DNA from: Phycisphaerae bacterium
GTDB lineage: Bacteria; Planctomycetota; Phycisphaerae; Phycisphaerales; UBA1924
NCBI GenBank assembly: GCA_030429705.1
Contig: JAUIES010000001.1
Coordinates: 124,001 to 188,000 of the forward strand
Direction: 5' to 3'
Length of the DNA stretch: 64,000 nucleotides
The first letter of the stretch is position 1. Each line of letters begins with the position of its first letter. The notes under the pieces were generated by a model. That model saw only the letters and a program-made list of their open reading frames with translations. It was not told the origin of the DNA and ran no database searches. Of the stretch, positions 56,406 through 64,000 are shown one piece after another. The translations under genes and the position numbers were made by a program.

Positions 56406-57143
56406 ATGGGTATGGTAATGATTATGAACCTCACCCCGGAAGAGTTCGCTGATCGGATTGATGCCCTTCGCACCAAACTGTCGGAGCAGGGAAGGCTGGT
56501 GGTCTCACTGGTGGATGCCGCGATTGCGGCGTTCTATGCCCGCGACGCCGCCGAAGCGCAGGGCGTGGCCGCCGAAGACGACCGCGTCGATCGCATCGAT
56601 GTCGAAATCGAATGGGAAAGCGTCGATCTGCTGACCCGGGCAGCCGCCATCGAATGTGCTGTCGAACCGAAACAAATCCGTGGCCTGCTGACGATTGTCA
56701 AGATCAACAACGAACTCGAACGCATCGCCGACGCGGGGACCGACATCGCCGAGTTGGTCAGCGCACTGGCCAATCCGGAAGCCCGATTCCCTGAGACAAC
56801 ATTGGTGATGACCAACAGCGTGCTCGGGCTCTTGCACAGCGCGGTCGATTGCGTCGCAAAGTCTGATGCTGCGATCGCACGGCAGGTGCTCAAGAGCGAG
56901 CATGTGGTGCTCAACTTCAAAGCCGAGATTCTCCGCCAAGCCGAGCAGCGTGTCGCTGAAGGATCCATGCCGGTCGATTCGGCGTTTGACCTTCACGAAC
57001 TGACCAGCCTGTGCATGTTCATCGCCGACCACTGCACCAATGTGGCCGAGCAGATCATCTACGAACAAACCGGCATGATCGTTCGACACACCGACGAGTC
57101 TTGGGAAGAGCGCGCAGCGGAGGGGCGAAAAGGGGAGGATTGA
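56406..57143 (+). CDS. PhoU-domain protein
   Basis: 245 residues from the ATG at 56406. Three nearby in-frame ATGs (56412, 56418, 56424) are also possible, and MNLTPEEFADRID at 56424 would be a usual family start. Two three-helix repeats are visible. DDRVDRIDVEIEWESVDLLTRAAAIE(C)AVEPKQIRGLLTIVKINNELERIADAGTDIAE is the PhoU core with the E/DxxxD metal pattern, and the second copy has SLCMFIADHCTNVAEQIIY. PhoU-like proteins regulate phosphate transport or the PhoR kinase. A Na/Pi symporter with a related domain lies 2.1 kb away. Confidence 0.85.
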   Translation: MGMVMIMNLTPEEFADRIDALRTKLSEQGRLVVSLVDAAIAAFYARDAAEAQGVAAEDDRVDRIDVEIEWESVDLLTRAAAIECAVEPKQIRGLLTIVKINNELERIADAGTDIAELVSALANPEARFPETTLVMTNSVLGLLHSAVDCVAKSDAAIARQVLKSEHVVLNFKAEILRQAEQRVAEGSMPVDSAFDLHELTSLCMFIADHCTNVAEQIIYEQTGMIVRHTDESWEERAAEGRKGED

Positions 57144-57427
57144 TGCATCAGTGGGACAACCGATTCATCGCCGCTCTGTGGTCTCCGACTCTCTATTGGC
57201 TCTCCTTTGGGGCCATCGTTTCACGCGGTTTTGGCCATCACACTGAACAAGGGCTTGTAAGACTGACCATTGCCTGGGTACTGATCGGGCCGGTCATCAC
57301 GCTCATTGTTTTTGCTCGAAATCAAGCGTGGAATGACCGTGTTCGATTTCTCAGGTGGGCAATTGCCTGCGGCGTTCTCTTGTCAAATGGTCTGCCGTTT
57401 CTGTTCATCCTTCAGTTCTATCTGTGA
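57143..57427 (+). CDS. Small three-helix membrane protein
   Basis: 94 residues. The ATG overlaps the PhoU stop (TGATG) and GGGGAGG lies 4 bases upstream, so translation is coupled. Three predicted membrane helices: SPTLYWLSFGAIVSRG, LTIAWVLIGPVITLIVFAR and WAIACGVLLSNGLPFLFILQF. Not recognised as a known family. Context suggests a membrane partner of the PhoU-domain protein. Confidence 0.6.
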   Translation: MHQWDNRFIAALWSPTLYWLSFGAIVSRGFGHHTEQGLVRLTIAWVLIGPVITLIVFARNQAWNDRVRFLRWAIACGVLLSNGLPFLFILQFYL

Positions 57428-57491
57428 ACAATTGACAAAGCCTGCATCACAATGACACGGGCTTTGAATTCCGGTTCATAGTGCAGATGTA

Positions 57492-58163
57492 TTACGGGCA
57501 ACCCGCTGCGAACTCGCCGAGGAAATGAAGGACATCGGCGAACTCCCACACGCCATCGCCACCAGTCGGGACGAGGTCAGCGGCCGGTTCCATCGCAGCG
57601 AACGCACCGAGGAACGCAAGCACATCGGCAAACTCAAGCACGCCGAACGGCTCGACAAGGTCAGCGTCGTTGCAGCCGCCACCTCCAACTTCGCTGTATG
57701 TGAAGTCATCGAAACAATAGAAGTTGGCGAACGAGGTGCCAATGCGGACTTCGTCAACCGGCCCGGCATAGCCCGAAGCAAGGAAGACCGGCTTGGGGGT
57801 GGGGCTCAAGGATTCGCTCGTGTGAACAAGTTCCCCTTCGTTGTAAAGTTCAAACCACAAGGTGTAAGGCTGGTCTGGACCGGAAAAGTATGCGCCTTCA
57901 AAGATGTACTCTGTCCCGAAAAGGATGGGAGCATGCGGACCCACCGAAAGCGCAAAGGTGTCGCCGGAAGACGCGACATAGTTGCTATCACCCAGATCTG
58001 AATGAGCAATACTGCCCCACGACGCAAAGCCAGCATAACCCGCCGGCATGGGCGCAAGGCCACTCGGTAGATCTTCAAAGTCGAGCACGATCGGTGTCGT
58101 TGTGTCGCTCGCCATCGCGAGTGAAGTGATCGCACCAACAAACACTACTGTTGAAACTCGCAT
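57492..58163 (-). CDS. Short secreted GC-dockerin-type protein (EFADV variant)
   Basis: 223 residues from the ATG at 58163 (AAAGGAGG upstream). The signal peptide ends SLAMASD. Residues about 20-165 form a beta-rich domain, VLDFEDLPSGL at its start. The end has two units: DLVEPFGVLEFADVLAFLGAF and GGDGVWEFADVLHFLGEF, then GCP. It is the divergent variant of the module: FADV replaces FFDV and the calcium loop is shortened. Function unknown. Confidence 0.75.
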   Translation of the reverse strand: MRVSTVVFVGAITSLAMASDTTTPIVLDFEDLPSGLAPMPAGYAGFASWGSIAHSDLGDSNYVASSGDTFALSVGPHAPILFGTEYIFEGAYFSGPDQPYTLWFELYNEGELVHTSESLSPTPKPVFLASGYAGPVDEVRIGTSFANFYCFDDFTYSEVGGGGCNDADLVEPFGVLEFADVLAFLGAFAAMEPAADLVPTGGDGVWEFADVLHFLGEFAAGCP

Positions 58164-58411
58164 ATCCTTTGCTCCTCCTTTGCCGGCCTCAATCATCGAA
58201 CCAGACGATCAACTGGGGGTCAGCCCTAGGTCTCGTGCCGATGTGTCGCCACGATCAAGATACCGAACTTCGTGATTTTGGTCAATGGGTCTGCGGCAGA
58301 CACTCTCACACACTTGACATCGCCCTCTTCAACGGCATACGCGACACGACTTGCCGGTTTTCGCCATTCGTCCGAGCCCGACAGGATCATCGCATCCTGG
58401 GTCGACCGCGA

Positions 58412-58645
58412 CTATGACCCTGATGCCACTGGGTCATATTGGAACACCTCTTCGAGCGGCCTGTCAAACACCCGAGCGATCTGGAACGCCACCTCAAGCG
58501 ATGGGGCATACTTCCCGCCTTCAATCGCGTTCAGCGTCTGGCGGCTCACCCCCACCTGCGCCGCGAGATGCTGCTGCGTCATCTCACCGGATTCAAACCG
58601 GAGCGTACGGATGCGGTTGCGTACACGGGTCTTGCTCTTGGCCAC
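58412..58645 (-). CDS. XRE-family HTH transcriptional regulator
   Basis: 77 residues from GTG 58645, with GAGGAG 7 bases upstream; only 1 base separates it from the stop of the upstream gene. MTQQHLAAQVGVSRQTLNAIEGGKYAPSLEVAFQIARVFDRPLEEVFQY is the Cro/C1-type HTH. Short stand-alone XRE proteins coupled to a membrane gene are widespread. It probably represses its own operon through the palindromes at 59123-59170. Confidence 0.88.
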   Translation of the reverse strand: MAKSKTRVRNRIRTLRFESGEMTQQHLAAQVGVSRQTLNAIEGGKYAPSLEVAFQIARVFDRPLEEVFQYDPVASGS

Positions 58646-58646
58646 C

Positions 58647-59063
58647 TCACACTCCTCGGCGGTAGTACACCAGTTGTAAGACGAAACCCAGGACCGATGA
58701 AAGGAACAACGAGCCAAACAGCAGATGGGCGACCCAGACACTTTCATAGCCCAACACCATGCACGAGATACCTGCAAGCACGCCGATCGCGAGCACCCAA
58801 CTCGAGTTCGATTCGGCTCGCCATTCGATCAAGCGGTCGCGCTCGTCACGCGGTTCGGGTCGGCCTGTGATAGCCGCGAGGATATGACCCGCGATCAGCA
58901 CGATGACCATCAGAACAACTGCAGTCACGAAGAGTGGAACATAAGCGATCAGCGTGTTCACGCCGCCCGCCATCATGCTTCCAGCAACCACGAAGTAGCC
59001 GCCCAAAACCAAGACCATGCTGCTCAGTTGAACCCAGACGCTTTTCTCTTCAAATGAACTGCC
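58647..59063 (-). CDS. Four-helix membrane protein of an XRE-coupled pair (DUF2178-like)
   Basis: 138 residues from TTG 59063, with AGGAAG upstream; an ATG 66 bases further up is possible. Four helices: VQLSSMVLVLGGYFVVAGSM, YVPLFVTAVVLMVIVLIAG, WVLAIGVLAGISCMVLGY and VAHLLFGSLFLSSVLGFVL. Between the second and third is EPRDERDRLIEWRAESNSSWVL. This layout matches the DUF2178-type membrane protein often paired with a small XRE regulator. Function unknown. It is the first gene of the operon. Confidence 0.6.
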   Translation of the reverse strand, partial: GSSFEEKSVWVQLSSMVLVLGGYFVVAGSMMAGGVNTLIAYVPLFVTAVVLMVIVLIAGHILAAITGRPEPRDERDRLIEWRAESNSSWVLAIGVLAGISCMVLGYESVWVAHLLFGSLFLSSVLGFVLQLVYYRRGV

Positions 59064-59118
59064 CAATGCGGCTTCCTTTCTGCCAATATCGTTTGAACAA
59101 GATGTCGTGTATGTTTGA

Positions 59119-59146
59119 TACTGTGTCAAGTTTACTTGACACAGTA
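59119..59146. promoter_or_regulatory. Operator palindrome O1
   Basis: A perfect inverted repeat of two 13-base arms around TT (59119-59146), with the core GTGTCAA-N6-TTGACAC at 59123-59142. It overlaps the -10 element of the minus-strand promoter. Confidence 0.75.
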
Positions 59147-59157
59147 TCTCGTGTCAA
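59129..59157 (-). promoter_or_regulatory. Promoter of the membrane protein/XRE operon
   Basis: On the minus strand TTGACA (59157-59152) and TAAACT (59134-59129) are spaced by 17 bases, a strong sigma-70 match. Transcription would start near 59122 and leave a leader of about 60 nt. Both hexamers are covered by the palindromes described next. Confidence 0.6.
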
Positions 59158-59170
59158 GTATGTTTGACAC
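59151..59170. promoter_or_regulatory. Operator palindrome O2
   Basis: The same core GTGTCAA-N6-TTGACAC at 59151-59170, centre to centre 28 bases from O1. Its left arm contains the -35 hexamer. A weaker half-site (TTGATAC, 59115-59121) lies on the other side of O1. Two identical cores at the promoter of an XRE gene indicate autoregulation. Confidence 0.75.
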
Positions 59171-59222
59171 AATTTGCATAGATTGGATTCAGAGCGTTGC
59201 GAAGGACCCTCGTGAATTCCGG

Positions 59223-60860
59223 TCAGATATCAGGGTTCTGATCGTCCGGCAGGGCTTCGTCAAGATACCGGGCGCTGCGCCAGACCTGGAACATGACGCC
59301 ATCGAGCCAGAGCCAACCTTCGATTCGAGCGTCCGCGGACTCAGGATCGACCTGTCCGGTGGCGGCCTGTTTGAGCATGGCGTGCCGCTGTGACTTGCGC
59401 TTCGCAGCAATCGCCTTCGACAGGCTGGCAAGCCCCTCAACGGCCTGCGTAAATCCCTCGCCGGCCTGACCCTCGTTACCACTCGAGAGCAGAATCGGCG
59501 TGACCTCGGCAATCGAGGAACGAATCCGGCTGACTTCTTCCGCAAGCGGCGACTCGATCAGAATACAGCCGGCACCCGTCTGGGGGGGCGGGTACTGGAG
59601 ATCGGAGATGAGACGATCGAGGTGGTCGGCTGCGTGCATCAGGGCGGCGTGTTGCTCGGTCTCGATCGATGACTGCGATCGTTGTGCGAGAACATAGACA
59701 AACCGCCTTGCCTCACCCACGCCGCGTGCGGCTTCGTCCAGATCAAATCTGTTTCGCGTCGTGACGCATCCCGTGCTGACAACCTGATCAGCGATGCGAA
59801 GCGCTTCGGCGAGGATCAAAGCCATCGAACGCCGGGCGGCTTCCTGAGCAACCGGACCCACCGTCGAGAGTGCGGGCGCAAGGAACTTGGTTGGCTTCTG
59901 TGTGCGATCAGGCAGATATCGTTCGATCGTGCGCGCGAACGGCCCGATCACCGGTAACAATATGGAAATACCCAAGATATTGAATACGGTATGAAACAAC
60001 GCGAGGTGAGTAAGGGAGTCGGAGCTGTCAACAGCGCTCGCACCCCACGCAACCGCAGCCAGCAACAATGGAAGAACGAAGAAAGCAACCGCCGCCGTCA
60101 CGACATTGAACATGACATGAACGGCTACGGTGCGCTTCGCCGCCATCGGCCCGCCGATTGAGGCAATAACCGCCGTCGGGGTTGTTCCGATGTTCTGGCC
60201 GATGATCATGGCCGCAGCCTGCTCGTAACCGATTGCCCCCGATGAAACAGCGACGAGCGTCGTTGCCATGGACGCGCTGGACGATTGCATCAGCAATGTC
60301 ATGGCGAATCCGATTGCAACCAGAACGAGGCGTGCCACGAGCCCCCCACCACCGGCGAACCCCGGCAGGTCGGACGGATCGATTCGACCGGCCACGCCCT
60401 CCATGCCACTCTGCATCATGTCTAGACCGATGAACAGCAGCCCAAACCCAGCGAGTGCACCACCGATATGGGCCATCCGCTGATTTCCCAGTAGCCGAAA
60501 AATCACGCCGACTAAGACGATGGGTGGTGCCCACGCCCCAAGTGACACCTTGAACCCGAGCAGTGAGACAATCCAGCCGGTGCTCGTCGTTCCGAGATTC
60601 GCACCGAAGATAACGCCGACCGACTGTGTATAAGTAAGCAATCCGGCACTGACGAAGCCGACGGTCGCAACCGTTGTCGCGGTAGACGATTGAACCAGGG
60701 CGGTGACCGCCGCCCCCCACCCGATGCCGGAGATTGGGCCAGCAACGAAACGCGTCAATATCTGACGAAGTGCCTGCCCGGCGAGCGACTTGAGCCCATC
60801 GGTCATCATCACCATGCCGAGCAAAAACAGCCCGAGTCCACCTGCAAGCGCGATCAGCAT
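59223..60860 (-). CDS. Na+/phosphate cotransporter family protein with PhoU-like tail
   Basis: 545 residues. The first 340 hold two inverted membrane repeats, each with a QSS motif: VTALVQSSTATTVATVGFVSAGLL and LLMQSSSASMATTLVAVSSGAIG. Each is followed by GANLGTT or GQNIGTTPTA, the NaPi-II signature. The cytosolic tail (about 345-545) is helical and PhoU-like. It imports or exports phosphate with sodium. No pho box was identified. Confidence 0.9.
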   Translation of the reverse strand: MLIALAGGLGLFLLGMVMMTDGLKSLAGQALRQILTRFVAGPISGIGWGAAVTALVQSSTATTVATVGFVSAGLLTYTQSVGVIFGANLGTTSTGWIVSLLGFKVSLGAWAPPIVLVGVIFRLLGNQRMAHIGGALAGFGLLFIGLDMMQSGMEGVAGRIDPSDLPGFAGGGGLVARLVLVAIGFAMTLLMQSSSASMATTLVAVSSGAIGYEQAAAMIIGQNIGTTPTAVIASIGGPMAAKRTVAVHVMFNVVTAAVAFFVLPLLLAAVAWGASAVDSSDSLTHLALFHTVFNILGISILLPVIGPFARTIERYLPDRTQKPTKFLAPALSTVGPVAQEAARRSMALILAEALRIADQVVSTGCVTTRNRFDLDEAARGVGEARRFVYVLAQRSQSSIETEQHAALMHAADHLDRLISDLQYPPPQTGAGCILIESPLAEEVSRIRSSIAEVTPILLSSGNEGQAGEGFTQAVEGLASLSKAIAAKRKSQRHAMLKQAATGQVDPESADARIEGWLWLDGVMFQVWRSARYLDEALPDDQNPDI

Positions 60861-61033
60861 GCTGCTAGGGTAGACGATTCTGCCTCGACAGACCTTCCGA
60901 CAGTACCACAGATACGCACCGGAGGAAACGAGCAGGCTGCCACCTTAACCGAAGATTGAAGGCGATCGAGGCCGAGTGCATCGAGACCCGCGACGGACCC
61001 GATCGGCAGAGGAGCCGGACGACCAATCACAAT

Positions 61034-61066
61034 GAAAAATCGCCCCGAGTGTCCCTCGGGGCGATT
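61034..61066 (-). terminator. Intrinsic terminator of rpoC
   Basis: AATCGCCCCGAG (minus strand, 61066-61055) and its complement (61049-61038) form a 12-bp stem with a 5-base loop, followed by TTTTTCATT on the minus strand. It lies 30 bases after the rpoC stop. Confidence 0.85.
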
Positions 61067-61096
61067 GAAAAGTCTCGTCATTGAGTCGTCATTCAG

Positions 61097-64000
61097 TTAG
61101 TTCTGACGCCCGGCATCGGCTGCATCGCCGATCATGACATCGCGAACCTCGACCTGAGGCAGGCCGGTGCTGCGTGACGATGCTCCAAATGCCTCTGCGG
61201 CTTCGGTGGCTTCGGCGAACATGCGTTCGTCGTCGTCCGTCGCCTGGGCTGTCGGTTCGACAAGGTACCGAACTCGGATGTCCTGATACGGACGGAAACC
61301 CGTGCCAGCCGGGATCAGGTGACCCAGCAACACATTTTCCTTCAGTCCGATCAGTTCGTCTTCAGCCCCGCGTAGAGCGGCTTCGGTGAGCACCTTCGTC
61401 GTTTCCTGGAATGAAGCACCAGAAAGGAACGAATCGCTCTGCAGACTTGCCTTGGTGATACCGAGCAGGAGTGTGCGAGCGGTCGCCGGACGAGCACGCT
61501 TGGCTTTGGCAGGTTCCTTACCCTCGGCTTCGGCGCGAGCGTTGGCTTCGCGGATCACATCTTTCTCGATCAACTCATCCATGACCAGGTCCGTCCCCCC
61601 CACATCGCTCACGCGGACCATATTGGCCACCTTGGCGTTGTGCTGGCGGAAGTGGAAGCGGTCAATGACATCGTGCGGCAACAACTCAGTATCACCCGGA
61701 TTCTCGACACGCACCTTGCGAAGCATCTGTGACACAATCAACTCGATGTGCTTGTCATTGATGACCACGCCCTGAGCGCGGTACACATTCTGCACCTCTG
61801 CAAGCATGTAGTGCCACAGTGCTTCTTCACCCTTGATTCGCAGGATGTCGTGCGGCACGAGCGGACCTTCGGTCAAGGGATCGCCAGCCTGCACATAGTC
61901 ACCGGTATGCACCAGCAACTGCTTGTCAGAAGGCACATGGTGATCCTTTTCAACCTCTGAATCAGAGATCACGCGAATCGTCATTTTGCCCTTGCGCTTA
62001 TCAGCGTGAATCTCAACACGGCCAGAAATCTCTGACATCGTTGAGGGATCCTTCGGCTTGCGAGCTTCGAAAATCTCGGTCACGCGCGGCAAACCACCGA
62101 CGATGTCCTGCGACCCGCCTGCGCCACGGGGCTGACGCGCGAGCATCTGGCCCGGTGTCACAGCCTGACCATCCTGCACTTCAATACGAGCCTTGGCGGG
62201 CAGGTAGTGGAAGTCGAGGATGTTGTCATTCTCGTCGACGATGTTGATCTGCGGATGCAGGTCACCCTTGTGCTCGATTACAACGAGCGCCTTCTGACCA
62301 CGACCAGCGTCTTCTTCACGCACAGTCTGACCGAGTTCGATATCGACAAGGCGAACCTTGCCACCCTTCTCGGCGAGAATCGGCGTCCGGTGCGGATCCC
62401 ACTTCGCAATGAAGGCACCCTTCTTCACCTTTTCGCCGGCCTTCACATAGATGTAACCGCCGTACGGAATCTTGTACTTGTCAAGTTCGCGGCCTTTGTC
62501 ATCAAGGATCGCGACTTCACCGTTCTGCTTCAGCGAAACGAGGACAACTTTACCGTCTTCATCTGTGACCTCAACCTCGTTACAGTCACGCAGTTCGACG
62601 ATACCGGCACCGAGAGCACGGAACTCTGTCTCTGAAATGCTGCGCGTACCAATGCCACCCGTGTGGAAGGTTCGCATCGTCAGCTGCGTGCCGGGTTCAC
62701 CGATGGACTGAGCTGCGATGATGCCGATAGCCATACCTTCTTCGACCAATCGGCCTGTGGACATGTCCATGCCGTAGTCGAAGACAGAACAACCGAAGCG
62801 GCTGTCACTCGTCAGCGGGCTGCGGACCATGACTGAATCGATGCCGAGCGCTTCGATCTTCTCTGCGGCTTCTGGTGAGAACATCTCGTTCGCTTGAACG
62901 ATCATTTCATCCGTAACTGGATTCACGATGTTGTTCACGCTCACGCGGCCGATGACTTGATCTTTCAGCGACACATCAACCTGCTCACCCTTATAGAGAG
63001 CACGCTTGAGGATGCCTCGCTTCGAGCCACAGTCGATCTCGCCAACGATGACACTCTGAGCGATGTCGCACAACTTGCGTGTCAGGTAGCCTGAGTCGGC
63101 GGTCTTCAGCGCGGTGTCTGCCAGACCCTTGCGAGCACCGTGCGTTGAACTGAAGTACTCGAGCACATTCAGCCCCTCGCGGAAGTTTGCACGAATCGGG
63201 GTTTCGATGATCTCACCCGAGGGCTTGGCCATCAGACCTCGCATACCAGCGAGCTGCTGCATCTGGCTCACATTACCACGAGCACCGGAGTCACTCATGA
63301 GATAGACCGGGTTCAGATAGGCATTGCCTTCCTTGTTCTCGATCGAGGTGTAGTTGCCGTTCTCATCGCGACGGTCATGCTTGAGAGTTTCGATCAGGAG
63401 TTTGGTCAACTCTTCGCGGCAGTGGCTCCAGATGTCGATCAACTGGTTGTACCGCTCACGCTCGGTGATGATGCCGAGTTCGAAACTTTCTTCCACGCGG
63501 TCAGCACGCTTCTGCGCCTCAGCGAGCAACTTGGGCTTGTTCGCAGGGATACGCAGATCCGTCACACCGAAACTCAAACCCGCAGTCGTCGATTGCTTGA
63601 AACCGGTTCGCTTCATGTCATCGAGCAAGTCGATCGTGGCCGGACGACCCGCGACCGCGTAAGTATCGTCAATCACACGGGCGCAGCCCTTCTTACCGAG
63701 TGCGCAGTTGTAGAACGGCATACCGGGAGCGAGAATCTCGCTGAACAGCACACGACCCACGGTCGTGACGATTCGACCATGATCGGGGAGGCTCTCGACC
63801 GGACCCTGCTGTGCGTTGACCACGCCTTCGAAACCATCGAGACGAACACTGATCAGATCCTGCAAACCGATCTTGTTCGAGTCATAGGCAAGAATCGCTT
63901 CGGTGCGATCCTTGAATCGAGGCAGTTCGCTCTCGTTCTTCATCTCGGCGATGGTCGTCGTGATGAAGTACACACCCATGACGATGTCCTGCGACGCCGA
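61097..64000 (-). CDS. rpoC: RNA polymerase beta' subunit (3' portion)
   Basis: 967 codons are present; the frame is open at the window edge, so about 400 N-terminal residues (with the Mg-binding NADFDGDQ loop) are missing. [86 protein letters not shown] and [17 protein letters not shown]-like text ([21 protein letters not shown]) are the trigger loop and bridge/clamp regions of beta'. The C-terminal tail after the [33 protein letters not shown] segment ends [15 protein letters not shown]. Confidence 0.97.
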   Translation of the reverse strand, partial: SASQDIVMGVYFITTTIAEMKNESELPRFKDRTEAILAYDSNKIGLQDLISVRLDGFEGVVNAQQGPVESLPDHGRIVTTVGRVLFSEILAPGMPFYNCALGKKGCARVIDDTYAVAGRPATIDLLDDMKRTGFKQSTTAGLSFGVTDLRIPANKPKLLAEAQKRADRVEESFELGIITERERYNQLIDIWSHCREELTKLLIETLKHDRRDENGNYTSIENKEGNAYLNPVYLMSDSGARGNVSQMQQLAGMRGLMAKPSGEIIETPIRANFREGLNVLEYFSSTHGARKGLADTALKTADSGYLTRKLCDIAQSVIVGEIDCGSKRGILKRALYKGEQVDVSLKDQVIGRVSVNNIVNPVTDEMIVQANEMFSPEAAEKIEALGIDSVMVRSPLTSDSRFGCSVFDYGMDMSTGRLVEEGMAIGIIAAQSIGEPGTQLTMRTFHTGGIGTRSISETEFRALGAGIVELRDCNEVEVTDEDGKVVLVSLKQNGEVAILDDKGRELDKYKIPYGGYIYVKAGEKVKKGAFIAKWDPHRTPILAEKGGKVRLVDIELGQTVREEDAGRGQKALVVIEHKGDLHPQINIVDENDNILDFHYLPAKARIEVQDGQAVTPGQMLARQPRGAGGSQDIVGGLPRVTEIFEARKPKDPSTMSEISGRVEIHADKRKGKMTIRVISDSEVEKDHHVPSDKQLLVHTGDYVQAGDPLTEGPLVPHDILRIKGEEALWHYMLAEVQNVYRAQGVVINDKHIELIVSQMLRKVRVENPGDTELLPHDVIDRFHFRQHNAKVANMVRVSDVGGTDLVMDELIEKDVIREANARAEAEGKEPAKAKRARPATARTLLLGITKASLQSDSFLSGASFQETTKVLTEAALRGAEDELIGLKENVLLGHLIPAGTGFRPYQDIRVRYLVEPTAQATDDDERMFAEATEAAEAFGASSRSTGLPQVEVRDVMIGDAADAGRQN

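Noticed and set aside
57428-57491. Stem CAAAGCC/GGCTTTG as a terminator
   Set aside because: The loop is 17 bases and there is no T-run, so it is not reported as a terminator.

Overview
The window looks like a chromosomal segment of a planctomycete of the class Phycisphaerae. The main clue is a set of nine secreted proteins that end in a paired DFFDV-type dockerin-like module closing with GCP or GCD, a C-terminus typical of Phycisphaerae ('GC-type dockerin'). Other clues are short zinc-ribbon tails of the CPxC type, a Tat-exported SDR protein, a fused SecDF and a complete suf operon without an adjacent Rrf2 regulator. Base composition is moderately GC-rich. The stretch near 46.7-48.1 kb looks GC-richer by eye. 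No phage, insertion sequence, CRISPR array, rRNA or tRNA was recognised.

Layout. 0-3.1 kb: end of a cbb3-oxidase maturation cluster (DsbD_2/TauE-like protein, ccoI, ccoS). 3.1-7.0 kb: hrpA on the minus strand. 7.06-8.2 kb: a promoter, a structured leader with an intrinsic terminator, and a degenerate aspartokinase-like gene. 8.3-12.2 kb: cupin, Tat-exported flavin oxidoreductase, DinB-fold protein, methyltransferase. 12.2-17.9 kb: sufBCDSE-sufT, all minus strand, with a possible Fur-type site ahead of sufB. 18.3-22.0 kb: two GC-dockerin proteins. 22.1-35.4 kb: a long minus-strand run holding a PLP decarboxylase, three SDR sugar-nucleotide-type enzymes (including hldD-like and UDP-glucuronate decarboxylase-like), a LysM protein, secDF-yajC-tgt, a rhomboid protease and an M50 protease. 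This part is an envelope and export neighbourhood.

35.7-58.2 kb is a gene-poor, accessory-looking stretch. Secreted GC-dockerin proteins (two HAF-repeat, one beta-propeller-like, one beta-helix, one lectin-like, one FG-GAP, one short) alternate with a PEP-CTERM-like protein, a desaturase, an MpaA-like lipoprotein, a LuxR-type regulator, zinc-ribbon membrane proteins, an MmcQ/YjbR protein with a lysine-rich tail, a two-domain VOC protein and DUF1272. It also holds a 12-unit, exactly 21-bp-periodic repeat array (47.57-47.82 kb) and a partial DUF1272 duplication. 55.0-64.0 kb: enolase, a PhoU-domain protein, a small membrane protein, an XRE regulator/membrane protein operon with two palindromic operators over its promoter, a Na/Pi symporter and the 3' two thirds of rpoC.

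The most unusual items, in my order, are the 21-bp repeat array, the structured leader RNA ahead of a probable aspartokinase pseudoenzyme, the duplicated palindromic operators, and the cluster of nine GC-dockerin proteins that share near-identical coding blocks. Start codons were re-chosen from ribosome-binding sites and family starts; where I changed them the entry says so.
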